The notes under the pieces are model-generated. The model did not search any database, was not told where the DNA came from, and saw only the letters and a program-made list of their open reading frames with translations. A program made the translations under genes and the position numbers. Positions 1 through 9,013 of a DNA stretch of 64,000 nt are shown one piece after another. Every line of letters begins with the position of its first letter. Position 1 is the stretch's first letter. The DNA lies in the NCBI RefSeq assembly GCF_027533625.1, contig NZ_JAQAGZ010000017.1:124001-188000 (forward strand). Direction: 5' to 3'. This stretch comes from Paenibacillus gyeongsangnamensis (GTDB lineage Bacteria > Bacillota > Bacilli > Paenibacillales > NBRC-103111).

Positions 1-591
1 GATGGAAAGACATTCTCTTATGTATCCCTGTATTGCACTAATCCTCATTTTAAAGCCAATAGGTATGACCAATAATAGAGTTGAAAGAGGTACTATGACT
101 GTGTTTATCATTCCATAAAAGTGTGGTCTTTCCCAAGGGGAGAAATGTAACGCACATCCGATCAAAACGGAAGACAAAGATACAAGGATAAACGGATCGT
201 ACTATTTTCATTAACGAATTCAACGGATCCATGGCTTTCTTCTCTTTCAAATCATTAAGTCCGTATATTCTGGCTATGGGGAAGCCTACCGAATAATAAA
301 CAAATTCCTCCAATTCGAAACACCTAGGGCCAATAACCCGCCTAAGACCAGAGTGAATATTCCTAAAAAGGGCAATACAATGAGTTTGATATTTTCCAAT
401 TGAGCGAGCCAAAATGCTCCGATAACGATAATCGGGTTTAGACAAATAATAACGATTTTGATGATCTGCTTTAGAATATCATCCAGTGGCACCGATGCAG
501 GTATTTTATCGCGATCCCATAACCATCTAAGCCCTCTTCCCAAAAATATACCAGTTATAATAATACCCGTTGAAAATAAGAGCTTTTCTAT
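1..591 (-). pseudogene. AEC-family (auxin efflux carrier-like) permease, decayed, runs off left edge
   Basis: Pieces of an AEC-type membrane permease can be read on the minus strand. The first piece (about 591 to 310) gives the N-terminal hydrophobic segment with GRGLRWLWDRDKIP. After a frame change comes FELEEFVYYSVGFPIARIYG (about 345-250). After a second frame change, DPFILVSLSSVLIG and HFYGMINTVIVPLSTLLLV (about 200 to 1) match the next part of the family. The stretch between the first two pieces is shorter than in intact members, so an internal deletion is likely. The natural start seems lost: the good ribosome-binding site near 597-606 is followed by ATA (589-591), and the first usable start is TTG at 543. 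Family assignment is from recalled motifs. Confidence 0.6.
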
Positions 592-688
592 TTTCTCTCT
601 CCTTTCATATATGAAAATGGTGATAACTAAAGGAGAATTCCCGTATCACAATAATCATTGTGCCACGGGATCTCTTAGGTAAGCATCA

Positions 689-1486
689 TTACGTGTGTAT
701 TAAATAATTGTCCTGAAGCCATTTCATACTAGTAGATACACTCTCCAGAGGCGGGTTTTGACATTGATCCTGCTCCACAATCAGCCACTCCACGCCGGCA
801 TTCGATGCGGCTTGAAGCACTTCGGGCAATCGGATGACCCCTTTTCCCAGTTCAAGGGTATCGATGCTCCCGTCTGATGCATACCGGAAGTCTTTCAAAT
901 GAAGGAGTGGAAGGCGACCCGCATATTTGGCTATGTAAGCCAGCGGATCTTGCCCGGTAAATTGCACCCACCCAATATCCATTTCCACCTTTGCCAAAGA
1001 ATCAGACAAAAAATGATAGATCGCGTCAAAAACTAATTGGTCTTCCACTTTATTTTCAAATTCGAAAGCGTGGTTATGATAAGCGAATTGCAGGCCGTGC
1101 TTTTGCGCTTCTTTTCCAACGCTTTGGAAAAATTCAAAATGGCGCTGCCAGTCTTTCCTATCTTCCGGAGGAATATTTGGGCATATAATATAATGGCCGC
1201 CAATGGTCTTTAAATAGGCTATTTCCTTCTCTAGGTTTTCCTGAAGAAGGTGATACCTTACATGACTTCCGATCGCTTTCAAATTTAACTCCTGCAGCAA
1301 ATCCCTCATTTCTTCCGCAGGCACATCACCATAACCAGCAAATTCCACGCCTTCGTATCCTAACTCGGATACCTTTCGCAGTACACTTCGAAAATCCTTG
1401 TCCGTTTCCTCACGAAGCGTGTACATTTGCAATCCAATTCCCATTTTCTTCAACTGGATCTCTTCCTCTCCTGCAATTAGAATCAT
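689..1486 (-). CDS. Sugar phosphate isomerase/epimerase-like TIM-barrel protein
   Basis: Cytoplasmic AP-endonuclease-2-like TIM barrel (IolE/IolI type, Pfam AP_endonuc_2), about 265 residues as usual for the family. Metal and substrate motifs visible in order are AYHNHAFEFE (about residue 145), EMDIGWVQ, LLHLKDF and IVEQDQC near the C-terminus, which fit a divalent-metal site. It is the last gene of the LacI-led transport operon, with its ATG directly after the permease stop. A TTG at 1453 is better spaced from the AGGAGAGGAAG ribosome site, so the true N-terminus may be 11 residues shorter. It probably isomerises or epimerises the imported sugar or cyclitol. The substrate cannot be read from sequence. 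Confidence 0.85.
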   Translation of the reverse strand: MILIAGEEEIQLKKMGIGLQMYTLREETDKDFRSVLRKVSELGYEGVEFAGYGDVPAEEMRDLLQELNLKAIGSHVRYHLLQENLEKEIAYLKTIGGHYIICPNIPPEDRKDWQRHFEFFQSVGKEAQKHGLQFAYHNHAFEFENKVEDQLVFDAIYHFLSDSLAKVEMDIGWVQFTGQDPLAYIAKYAGRLPLLHLKDFRYASDGSIDTLELGKGVIRLPEVLQAASNAGVEWLIVEQDQCQNPPLESVSTSMKWLQDNYLIHT

Positions 1487-2305
1487 CTATTTCACTGCTC
1501 CGCCAGTTAATCCCGTAACGATTTTTTCCTGTGCCAGGAAATAAACTAAGAGAATCGGCAAGCTGGCTAATGTCAATGCTGCCATCAGTGCAGGCACGTT
1601 AACCGTTAATTCTCCATAAAATTTTTGCATCCCCAGCGGGAGTGTCATATGCTCCGGACTTGTGATCAGAACGAGAGCGAATACGAATTCCGTCCAAATA
1701 TGAATAAAATTATAGATTAAGATGGTAGCTAAAGCAGGTACAATCATGGGCAGGATAATATTCCAAAAAATACGACGATGGCTGCAGCCATCAATTTCAG
1801 CGGCCTCCTCGACTTCCCGGGGAAGCTCAGACATAAACTGAGTTAAGATAAATATAGAGATAGGTAAACTAAAAGCTACATACGGACCGATCAAAGCAGG
1901 TAGTGAATCCCCTAAACCCATATTTTTGGTAAGTATGAAAATGGGGATTAAGGTAGAGTGAATGGGAAGCATCATCCCGGAAATAAACAAAAGAAACAGC
2001 ACTTTGCTAAAGCGAAACTTTAAACGACTGAGCGGGTAGCTGGCCATGGATGCAATCAGCACGGTAAGTGCGACAGAAACCCCCGTAACGATGAGGCTGT
2101 TCAAGAAATAATTCGCCAGTCCCTTTTCAAAAGCCAAAGCATAGTTGCTGAATTGAATCGATGTGAATAGGGAAAACGGGTCCATAAAAAACTTTTCCTG
2201 CGTTTTGAAGGAGGTGGCCAACATATATAAAAATGGATAACCTGTAAAAACCAACAGCACAATGGCTACTGCATACAGGGGAATCACCTTCACTGTTGAA
2301 AGCAT
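1487..2305 (-). CDS. Carbohydrate ABC transporter permease, MalG type
   Basis: Inner-membrane permease of a CUT1 ABC importer with about six membrane segments. The cytoplasmic EAA loop that docks the ATPase is seen as EEAAEIDGCSHRRIF (about residue 167 onward). ATG at 2303-2305 overlaps the TGA stop of the upstream permease (TGATG), which points to translational coupling; a GTG one codon upstream is the alternative. It partners the MalF-type gene at 2305-3252 and the binding protein at 3308-4615. No ATPase gene lies in this operon, so a shared MsmX/UgpC-type ATPase encoded elsewhere is the likely motor (inference from the usual Firmicute arrangement). Confidence 0.93.
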   Translation of the reverse strand: MLSTVKVIPLYAVAIVLLVFTGYPFLYMLATSFKTQEKFFMDPFSLFTSIQFSNYALAFEKGLANYFLNSLIVTGVSVALTVLIASMASYPLSRLKFRFSKVLFLLFISGMMLPIHSTLIPIFILTKNMGLGDSLPALIGPYVAFSLPISIFILTQFMSELPREVEEAAEIDGCSHRRIFWNIILPMIVPALATILIYNFIHIWTEFVFALVLITSPEHMTLPLGMQKFYGELTVNVPALMAALTLASLPILLVYFLAQEKIVTGLTGGAVK

Positions 2306-3252
2306 CACACCGCCCCCTTCTTTTTACGGCCGGCTTCGAACACTTGGATGACCCCAGCCGCTATAAAAGCTAACATAAACATCATAAAAGCAATCGTACT
2401 GCCGTATCCCATGTTGAAATGAATGAATGCCTGTTTATACATATAGGTTCCGAGCAGCTCCGTTTTATTGTTCGGACCGCCGCCCGTCATAATATAGAAG
2501 ATGTCGAAAGCTTTTAATGAACCGACAACCGCAAGAGTAGATGAAGTAACGATCGTTGGAATCAGGAGCGGAAAGGTGATGTGCGAAAATCTCTTCAAAG
2601 CGTTCGCTCCATCAATGCTCGCCGCTTCATAGAGGTCCTCTGGAATTCCAACAATCGCTGCTTTGAATAAAATCATGTAAAAGGGCGCATACTGCCAAAC
2701 AATAACCAGTATGATCGCACTCATTGCCGTCTTCTCATCACTGAGCCAAGCTACATACTCGAAACCAAATAAACTTATTAAACGATTGACCGCACCATTT
2801 AGCGGATCAAACATAAAAACCCAGAGCAATCCAATCGCTACGGTTGACATCAAGAATGGCATAAAGTAAATCGTTTGAAAAAAACGCTTGCCCCGTATGG
2901 GTGCAAATAACATCAATGCCATAATCAATCCCAAAGGAATTTGAAGAAATACCGAGGTTAATACGACCTTTACGTTATTCATTAGAGCTTGCCAAAAAAC
3001 GGCATCTGATAAAAGCTTCGCATAATTATCCAGACCGACAAATGTTTTCTCGGGTCCGCCTTTCCAATTAAACAAGCTGTACTGAAGTGTTCCAAATATC
3101 GGATACAAAATGTAAATCAAATAGATTAACAACGCAGGGGCTATAAATAAGCAAATGGTTATTCGTTTGTCCAAATGCTTCCTATATTTCGTCTTTTCAC
3201 GAACAGCTGACTGAACAGGGGAAGAAAGTTCAATATTTTGCAAGGTTCCCAC
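2305..3252 (-). CDS. Sugar ABC transporter permease, MalF/UgpA type
   Basis: Second permease of the first CUT1 importer, 315 residues with about six membrane helices. The cytoplasmic N-terminal tail of about 30 residues is followed by ITICLFIAPALLIYLIYILY as the first helix. The EAA loop is LYEAASIDGANALKRF near residue 207. The start shown is GTG at 3250-3252, and a TTG nine bases further in is similarly placed relative to the AAAGGA site. It follows the binding-protein gene by about 55 bases and overlaps the next permease, so the three are one transcript. Confidence 0.92.
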   Translation of the reverse strand: MGTLQNIELSSPVQSAVREKTKYRKHLDKRITICLFIAPALLIYLIYILYPIFGTLQYSLFNWKGGPEKTFVGLDNYAKLLSDAVFWQALMNNVKVVLTSVFLQIPLGLIMALMLFAPIRGKRFFQTIYFMPFLMSTVAIGLLWVFMFDPLNGAVNRLISLFGFEYVAWLSDEKTAMSAIILVIVWQYAPFYMILFKAAIVGIPEDLYEAASIDGANALKRFSHITFPLLIPTIVTSSTLAVVGSLKAFDIFYIMTGGGPNNKTELLGTYMYKQAFIHFNMGYGSTIAFMMFMLAFIAAGVIQVFEAGRKKKGAV

Positions 3253-3307
3253 ATCCTTTCAAAAGTTTATGAGAAAAGGGGAGGGAGTTTCCTCCCCGCC
3301 CTGCTTT

Positions 3308-4615
3308 CTATTTCAATACTTGCTTAGCCTTAGCTTCCATCTGTTTGGCTGCTTCTTCCGGTGTAATCGATTGACCGAATAACGCTTGCGTCGTATCCTT
3401 GTGAAGTTCGGCTAGGTCTGCCGGCAAGGTTTGATCATAAGGCCAAAAAATAGCTTTTGCTTTATCCGTCTGTTCAGCTAATCGTTTTGCGTATTCGTCT
3501 TTGTAATTGACTCCCTTTACCGCAACGACTGAACCGGTCCGATCCGAATAAGCCTGTGCCGTTTCCACGCTCGTCAATTCTTTCACCAACTCGATGGCTA
3601 AGTCCGGATTTTTCGATTTCTTGGATACAGACCAGACAGGGGCCGTTGTACCTTGAAGGTCAGATGGATCACCTTTACCTTCAGGCATGGTTGGGAATGG
3701 GAAGTAATCCAGTTTTTTCTCAAAATTCGGCGCTTCGGTTCGGACGTTATTAACGATGGAGTTGGACATCAGCATCATTGCAGCTTGATCTGTATAGAGG
3801 AGTTGCCGCCCGGCACCCGCGTCATAAGGAATCCCATTGAAGCCTTTGTTAAACGCGTCTCTCTTGGCAAGGTCTTGAATGTATTGCCCGGCTTTGACAT
3901 AACCTGTGTCGTCAAAGCCCTTACCCTTCCGTTGGAAGGCGCTGTTAAAAAGATCCGGGCCTTCCAAACGGTCTGCCATATACATTAAATAATAGGCTCC
4001 GGGCCACTTCGGTTGATTCGCAAGCGCAATCGGAATCACTTTATTTTTCTTTAACGCATCGACCACGTTCAGTAATTCGTCCCAGGTCGTTGGAACCTTT
4101 AAGCCGTATTTGGCGAATAAATCTTTGTTGTACCAGAATTCCGCCAATGACAAACCGAGGGGCAGCCCGTATACTTTGTCGCTAAAAGTTGAATTATCCA
4201 GAGCCTGTTTGCTAAAGGCATTGGAGTCGAATTTCCCTGTAATTTCGAGCACATTGCCTTGATTGACAAACTCCTTAAGCCATCCTCCGCCCCAGGAATG
4301 GAATACGTCTGGCGGAGTGCCTCCGGACATCGCTACGGCAAATTTTTGCTTATAGGTATCGTTTGGCGTTTGCACCGTCTTTACTTCAACATCCGGATGC
4401 TTTTTCTTGAACCGTTCTACAGCTTCCAGGTAAACCTTTTCTTTGTCACCCGGGTCGATGTACCAGAATTCCAAAGTCTTTTTATCTCCGCTTTTCCCCG
4501 TGTCTGCTGTCTTAGTACCTGCTGAATTGTCCTGTTTAGCTGGTGTTTGTGAGCTGCTGCAAGCTGCAAGTGATATCATGGATGCGACACTCAACAATGC
4601 GATGGCTTTTTTCAT
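3308..4615 (-). CDS. Extracellular solute-binding lipoprotein of sugar ABC transporter
   Basis: Family 1 solute-binding protein of 435 residues. The signal peptide begins MKKAIALLSVASMISLAAC, with a lipobox ending at Cys19 for anchoring to the outer face of the membrane. The mature part has LEFWYIDPGD, a typical first strand, and PTTWDELLNVVDALKK, a common CUT1 binding-protein motif. The ATG at 4615 follows a strong AGGAGGG site; an in-frame ATG 14 codons upstream gives a charged leader that does not fit a lipoprotein. Just upstream are three TAATCGATTA-core sites, so the gene is probably repressed by the neighbouring LacI protein, by CcpA, or by both. Confidence 0.93.
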   Translation of the reverse strand: MKKAIALLSVASMISLAACSSSQTPAKQDNSAGTKTADTGKSGDKKTLEFWYIDPGDKEKVYLEAVERFKKKHPDVEVKTVQTPNDTYKQKFAVAMSGGTPPDVFHSWGGGWLKEFVNQGNVLEITGKFDSNAFSKQALDNSTFSDKVYGLPLGLSLAEFWYNKDLFAKYGLKVPTTWDELLNVVDALKKNKVIPIALANQPKWPGAYYLMYMADRLEGPDLFNSAFQRKGKGFDDTGYVKAGQYIQDLAKRDAFNKGFNGIPYDAGAGRQLLYTDQAAMMLMSNSIVNNVRTEAPNFEKKLDYFPFPTMPEGKGDPSDLQGTTAPVWSVSKKSKNPDLAIELVKELTSVETAQAYSDRTGSVVAVKGVNYKDEYAKRLAEQTDKAKAIFWPYDQTLPADLAELHKDTTQALFGQSITPEEAAKQMEAKAKQVLK

Positions 4616-4711
4616 TTTTACAACCCTCCTATGATTTTGGCTAGTAGAACAATGCAATGTTTTATAACGACTCGACTTAGACTGCCATCACCTCCTTAAA
4701 TGTTAAGATTT

Positions 4712-4738
4712 TGTAATCGATTACAGTAATCGATTACA
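4712..4738. promoter_or_regulatory. Overlapping pair of LacI/cre-type operators
   Basis: A perfect palindrome TGTAATCGATTACA (4712-4725) is followed at once by AGTAATCGATTACA (4725-4738), sharing one base, so two TAATCGATTA cores sit side by side. They lie about 100 bases upstream of the binding-protein start. The first also fits the 14-base cre consensus for CcpA, so local LacI control and catabolite control cannot be separated by sequence. Confidence 0.75.
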
Positions 4739-4786
4739 AAATCATTAATAAATAAATTTTAAGAACAGTTCCAAACCTTCATGAAA

Positions 4787-4800
4787 TGTAATCGATTACA
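4787..4800. promoter_or_regulatory. LacI/cre-type operator TGTAATCGATTACA
   Basis: A third copy of the perfect 14-base palindrome lies in the same gap, 61 bases beyond the overlapping pair and 60 bases from the end of the LacI gene. Spaced operators of this kind allow looping or cooperative repression; this is inferred from spacing only. Confidence 0.7.
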
Positions 4801-4860
4801 AATAAGAAACGAAATGGGAAGCTCGACGTGAATCCATGTAAACTTCTTGAGACTTTCAGT

Positions 4861-5868
4861 TTATACTTTCTTAAACCCGCAAGATTCCCTTATGACCAAT
4901 TTATCATATAGAAGAACAAAACGTTCTTTTATAGTTTCTCCTTTAATTAAGGCAAGCAGCATTTCAGTTGATATTCTCCCAAGCTCGTCTGCAGGCTGTG
5001 CCATGGTAGATAAGGACGGTTCACAAATAGAAGCCATTTTGATATCATCAAACCCGATAACAGCTAAATCTCTAGGTACGACTTTTCCCAAAGCTCTTGC
5101 AGCCTTTATTGCGCCAATGGCCATTTCATCACTTCCCGCTACCAAGGCCGTAGGCAAATCGGGTAAAGACAGCATTTTTGCCGCTAACTCATAACCAGAT
5201 TGAAAATAAAAATCTCCTTCAAAAATGAACGATTCGTCAATTTTTAGTCCATGTTTCACCATAGCGAGTCGAAAGCCTTTTAGCCGATCGTGACTTAATA
5301 AAAAATTTAATGGACCAGAAAAATATGCAATTTTGCTGTGCCCCAATTTAATAAGATGCTCTGTAGCAATTTGGGTACTTAAACAAGTATCATTTGTAAC
5401 AGTAGGTATTTTTGAATCAAACAAAGGTTGTCCTACGATAACAACAGGATGATTGTCGACGATTTCTTCGATTAAAGAGGGATTTAGACGCGGAAACAAA
5501 AGGATTACTCCATCAACCAGTTTTTGCTGAAGAAGATATAAATACTGCTCTTCTCGTTCAAGAGACCGGTCTGTATCGCCTAATAAAACCTGATAATTAT
5601 TCTCAAAAGCTACATCCTGTATAGATTTTAAAATAAACGTAAAAAATGTATTAACGATATTAGGAATGATTATTAAAATCGTATTGGTTTGAAGCCTTCT
5701 AAGGTTACGTGCTAGAGCATTGGGTTGATAATTTAGTTCTTCAATCGCACGAAATACTTTCTCTCGATTTTTTGGAGAAACCTTATCAGGATCCGTATAT
5801 ACGCGCGACACGGTTGCTATGGACACGCTAGCTTTCCTTGCAACATCATCCATCGTCACCTTTGGCAT
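4861..5868 (-). CDS. LacI-family transcriptional regulator
   Basis: DNA-binding regulator of 335 residues, the usual family length. The N-terminal helix-turn-helix is TMDDVARKASVSIATVSRVY (residues about 5-24), followed by the hinge ALARNLRR near residue 53. The rest is a periplasmic-binding-protein-like effector domain with DGVILLFPRL, SHDRLKGFRLA and the late motif DLAVIGFDDIKMAS. It heads the operon in the same direction as the transporter genes. A near-palindrome TGTAATCCATTACA just upstream of its start suggests self-regulation. The effector is probably the imported sugar or its phosphate, which is unknown. Confidence 0.93.
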   Translation of the reverse strand: MPKVTMDDVARKASVSIATVSRVYTDPDKVSPKNREKVFRAIEELNYQPNALARNLRRLQTNTILIIIPNIVNTFFTFILKSIQDVAFENNYQVLLGDTDRSLEREEQYLYLLQQKLVDGVILLFPRLNPSLIEEIVDNHPVVIVGQPLFDSKIPTVTNDTCLSTQIATEHLIKLGHSKIAYFSGPLNFLLSHDRLKGFRLAMVKHGLKIDESFIFEGDFYFQSGYELAAKMLSLPDLPTALVAGSDEMAIGAIKAARALGKVVPRDLAVIGFDDIKMASICEPSLSTMAQPADELGRISTEMLLALIKGETIKERFVLLYDKLVIRESCGFKKV

Positions 5869-5900
5869 ATGTTAAGCCCTCCCGATATGGATGAATAAAA

Positions 5901-5914
5901 TGTAATCCATTACA
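5901..5914. promoter_or_regulatory. Probable autoregulatory LacI operator
   Basis: TGTAATCCATTACA lies 33 bases upstream of the regulator start. It differs by one central base from the TGTAATCGATTACA sites in front of the binding-protein gene, and its flanks AAA and TTT extend the symmetry. Confidence 0.6.
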
Positions 5915-6738
5915 TTTATTTCTTGATACCGCTTTCTTGAAATAATCTTATTATATGTCATTTATTCTGTCAATGCCGGTTTGATATAAACCATAGGAAT
6001 TTTCTATAAGGTTAATTGATTCTTTATTTTCCTGTTTCAATAAATACCCGCTCCTCATATCAAAGCTTCACGCTGCTTTTCCCCCACTCCACCACGCAAC
6101 ACAATTATATGCGGTATCTTTCGCCCGGCAAGGAGAGAAAGAAATATCCTGAGAAAATCTTGATCCTATTGTCCTATAGGCAGGTTCTATTTCAGGATTT
6201 TCCTAATATAAATCCAAAGTACGGCGGCCATTCTGAAATAATTACATTTGATCGGTTCCTATTCAAGGCCCGATATTCACACCCCTTTCTTTGATACTGT
6301 CTCATCGTCGCGCACACTGACAAAGATACCCGGATAGCATTTCTGCCCCCGGGTATATTGTTCATGTAAACCGGATAGGTGACGTCGTTAATAATGTGTT
6401 TTACCACACGTAGAAAATGTGTCCTTAACAAGATCGATGATATGTCACTGCCTTCCCTCCGCCGACATTACTCGGTTTCGTTGGTAATACGTAGTGATCC
6501 GACTCCCTGTTCGTCATTTGACATTCTTCCTTGTGATCGGTTGTTTGTGAACGTCAAATAGGCCCCACCTAGTAGTCAGATGGAAGCCAAAGTATGATGA
6601 ATGAAGATTAAGACGTGCGGCAGGTATCCGGCATGTTCCAAAACGGTTATCAGAATGGAGCGGTATACTTAGGGCTTGCTGAACGATTACTAGATACCTA
6701 GGTTTAGCTGACGACGTACTCCGAATGCGGAATAACTT
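5915..6738. other. Gene-poor stretch without an intact gene
   Basis: No open frame here shows a ribosome site, signal or recognisable domain; those present are short, arginine-rich and interrupted. The only suggestive piece is the short minus-strand reading at 6425-6517 listed separately. The interval may be worn-down mobile DNA next to the germination operon. Confidence 0.5.
6425..6517 (-). other. Possible group II intron remnant (very short)
   Basis: A 30-codon minus-strand frame begins MTNRESDHYVLPTKPSNVGG and continues GKAVTYHR before a stop. The pattern RESD-VP-K-GN-GGK-VT resembles what I recall of the N-terminal leader of some group II intron reverse transcriptases. No polymerase motif follows, so at most this is a decayed fragment. 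The resemblance is from memory and weak. Confidence 0.25.
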
Positions 6739-6763
6739 AGCCGGTGTAAAATTTACGCCGGCT
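6739..6763 (-). terminator. Hairpin overlapping the end of the germination operon
   Basis: AGCCGGTGTAAA (6739-6750) pairs with TTTACGCCGGCT (6752-6763) with one G-U-type mismatch. The hairpin includes the stop codon of the GerB-type gene. On the minus strand it is followed by AAGTTATT rather than a clear U-run, so termination may be weak. Confidence 0.4.
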
Positions 6764-7871
6764 TTCCTCCGTGGATATAACACATTAACTTTTTTCTAAC
6801 AAGCACGGAAACAAAAATAAACGGGATATAAGAGTAAATAAAATAAAATCCGATGTTTGAATATAATCCGGTAATCCATTCAATCCTTCTGTGGCCTGTA
6901 ATGAAATAATTCAATGCTACAAGTGCAATTAGAACAACAATCAAACTGTTTCGCGGTCTTATGCGAAAAGCGGTTTTTATTCCGCGGCAAGCCACCCATA
7001 AGTATACGGTAATACCGGCTATAACTTTTATAAACCACAATGAAATGAAAAATGATGCAAGTCTCTGGAACAGCGGTACTTCATACATATTGACCATATC
7101 CAATGTCGGCCATATGGAATGTTGCAGCTGACCTTCACTGAAAAACATAAATGAGAAGATCAAGATAATCAAATAGATCAATGTAACACATATCATTAGA
7201 ATTTGAGCCCATTTTTGCGACTTTGCCTGTGTTTTTATAAAAGGATAAAATAAAAGAAGCGTCTCGAACCCCAAATATTCAAACACCATGGTTTTTGAAG
7301 AGAGTAAAATATCGGTTGCCGAATGGTTCAGTAGAGGCAGCAAGTTTAACGGATGCAAATAAGGAAAAACAAGCAATATTTGCGGGATGAAGGAAGTGAT
7401 TGAAAAAAACGCAGCCCATACGCAGGTTCCGGTAACGGACCGGAATCCGCCGGACACAGCATAATATATAATCAGAGCCATAACAATGCTAACAGGCAAA
7501 AAGTTCATACCCGGAAATAACCAAACTTGAATCACTTCATTATACACGATAAATTTAATTAACGCCCCGAAAACAAAATATAGAACAACAGCAGAGTTTA
7601 AAAAGTTGCCCAATATTTTCCCGAATATCGTAATATTGATTGTGGTTACATCTTGACCGTCACCATTAGAGGATAATATTTTATATATCATCCATAAGAT
7701 GATGTGAATGCTAATACCCGTTAACAGAACGGATATCCATGCGTTGTACCCCGCATGCTCAGATAATTTTTTTTGGAAAGTCGTCACTCCAACTCCAATC
7801 ATACTGACATACAGAAGAAAAATTACGAAGTAGTGAGATACCATATATTTTTCGTTGATTTGATTGCTCAC
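6753..7871 (-). CDS. Spore germination receptor permease subunit, GerB/GerKB family
   Basis: Membrane subunit of a nutrient germinant receptor, in the inner membrane of the dormant spore. It is 372 residues with about ten hydrophobic segments and belongs to the amino-acid-permease-related GerB group. Visible landmarks are SHYFVIFLLYVSMIGVGVTT in helix 1, IIYYAVSGGFRSVTG midway and the basic C-terminus RKKLMCYIHGGKPA. The start is GTG with GGGGGCGG upstream. It is the last gene of a three-gene operon in the order A-C-B, starting about 35 bases after the C subunit. The specific germinant is not predictable. Confidence 0.92.
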   Translation of the reverse strand: MSNQINEKYMVSHYFVIFLLYVSMIGVGVTTFQKKLSEHAGYNAWISVLLTGISIHIILWMIYKILSSNGDGQDVTTINITIFGKILGNFLNSAVVLYFVFGALIKFIVYNEVIQVWLFPGMNFLPVSIVMALIIYYAVSGGFRSVTGTCVWAAFFSITSFIPQILLVFPYLHPLNLLPLLNHSATDILLSSKTMVFEYLGFETLLLFYPFIKTQAKSQKWAQILMICVTLIYLIILIFSFMFFSEGQLQHSIWPTLDMVNMYEVPLFQRLASFFISLWFIKVIAGITVYLWVACRGIKTAFRIRPRNSLIVVLIALVALNYFITGHRRIEWITGLYSNIGFYFIYSYIPFIFVSVLVRKKLMCYIHGGKPA

Positions 7872-7906
7872 TTACACGCCGCCCCCCATACTTTACCTTG
7901 CTGCCG

Positions 7907-9013
7907 TCACTCACCGACGCCGGTCTGGACAATGATAACTTTAACGCTTACTGTCATTTTTAATGCCTCATATTGTTCTTCAAAATCTTGTGCATTCCAT
8001 TTAGATGATCTGCTTCTGATTAAATCGCCGAAGCCCACCGGGTCCACTTTATTTTTTTTGCATAACGATACAAATTTTTGAATTTCCTTTTCAAAATAAG
8101 CCCCCATTATTTTCTCAAGCCATGCAAGCTGATCCTCTGATCTAAGATCAATCCAAAAAGGAACATCTTTCACTTGCGCGTCCAAGTTCACACGGATCGA
8201 AAAGGATGCCGGAGGCCCTAAGTTAATCACTTTTAATCTTGACTTAGAACCGATACTGTTCATTAAGAAGAAGTCGTCATGCTTTTGATTCGTTTTCCTC
8301 ATAGGAATCATGACGCTCCCGTTCTTTGAGTTTCCCAGCAGCATCTTCAGTATGAATGCGTCCTTTGAACCGATTTTGGTTGTGAAATGATCACCCTTAA
8401 ACAAAGCTAAACCGTCGATTTTTATTTCTCCGCGTTCTACTGTGAAATAGGGTAAGAAAATATCCCTTCCTTCGCCGTAAAAATTAAAAAACGTTTCATG
8501 AAGATTTGTGTGGGGCAAATTTCCTCTCCAAATATTCTGCTCAATCATATCGGCTAAAAAATACGGATTGCGTTTGCTTTCGGCTACTTTCAATATTTCC
8601 AAGGCGTCTCTATCCGCAACGCCAAGTTGCATTCTGGGTGATATTTGGGGATTGCGGATCATACTGTCGATTGCTTTTTCGATACCTTTGCGCGCGAACG
8701 TTTCTCCAAACAACGCCATTCTCAGCTGTCCATATTCAATCGGTAAATTAAGTTTCGTGTTTAGCCTTGGCAAGCTGTCGTAAACGGATTTGGACTCCGT
8801 CACGAATAATTCTATCGCTTTGCCTCCTTTTTCTTCGTAATCGGCAATAAAGGCAGCGCTTTGTACTCCATTCTCGACGGCATCGTAACCGACGGTTTCG
8901 ACAAGCTTAATATCATTCACAATCTTTTGATCGCCGCACGCGGCAATAAATGTACATAGAACGATAATCGGAAAAGTTTTTCGCAAACCCATAACTTCCT
9001 CATTCACCATCAT
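7907..9013 (-). CDS. Spore germination lipoprotein, Ger(x)C family
   Basis: Lipoprotein C subunit of the germinant receptor, 368 residues. A short charged lead (MMVNEEVMGLRK) precedes a hydrophobic segment and the lipobox TFIAAC, with cysteine near residue 26. The body has YGQLRMALFGETFARKGI and MQLGVADRDALEILKV, typical of the GerAC family. The start ATG overlaps the stop of the A subunit (ATGA), which supports translational coupling and this start; an internal ATG seven codons in is also possible. The A-C-B order matches gerK of Bacillus subtilis. Confidence 0.92.
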   Translation of the reverse strand: MMVNEEVMGLRKTFPIIVLCTFIAACGDQKIVNDIKLVETVGYDAVENGVQSAAFIADYEEKGGKAIELFVTESKSVYDSLPRLNTKLNLPIEYGQLRMALFGETFARKGIEKAIDSMIRNPQISPRMQLGVADRDALEILKVAESKRNPYFLADMIEQNIWRGNLPHTNLHETFFNFYGEGRDIFLPYFTVERGEIKIDGLALFKGDHFTTKIGSKDAFILKMLLGNSKNGSVMIPMRKTNQKHDDFFLMNSIGSKSRLKVINLGPPASFSIRVNLDAQVKDVPFWIDLRSEDQLAWLEKIMGAYFEKEIQKFVSLCKKNKVDPVGFGDLIRSRSSKWNAQDFEEQYEALKMTVSVKVIIVQTGVGE

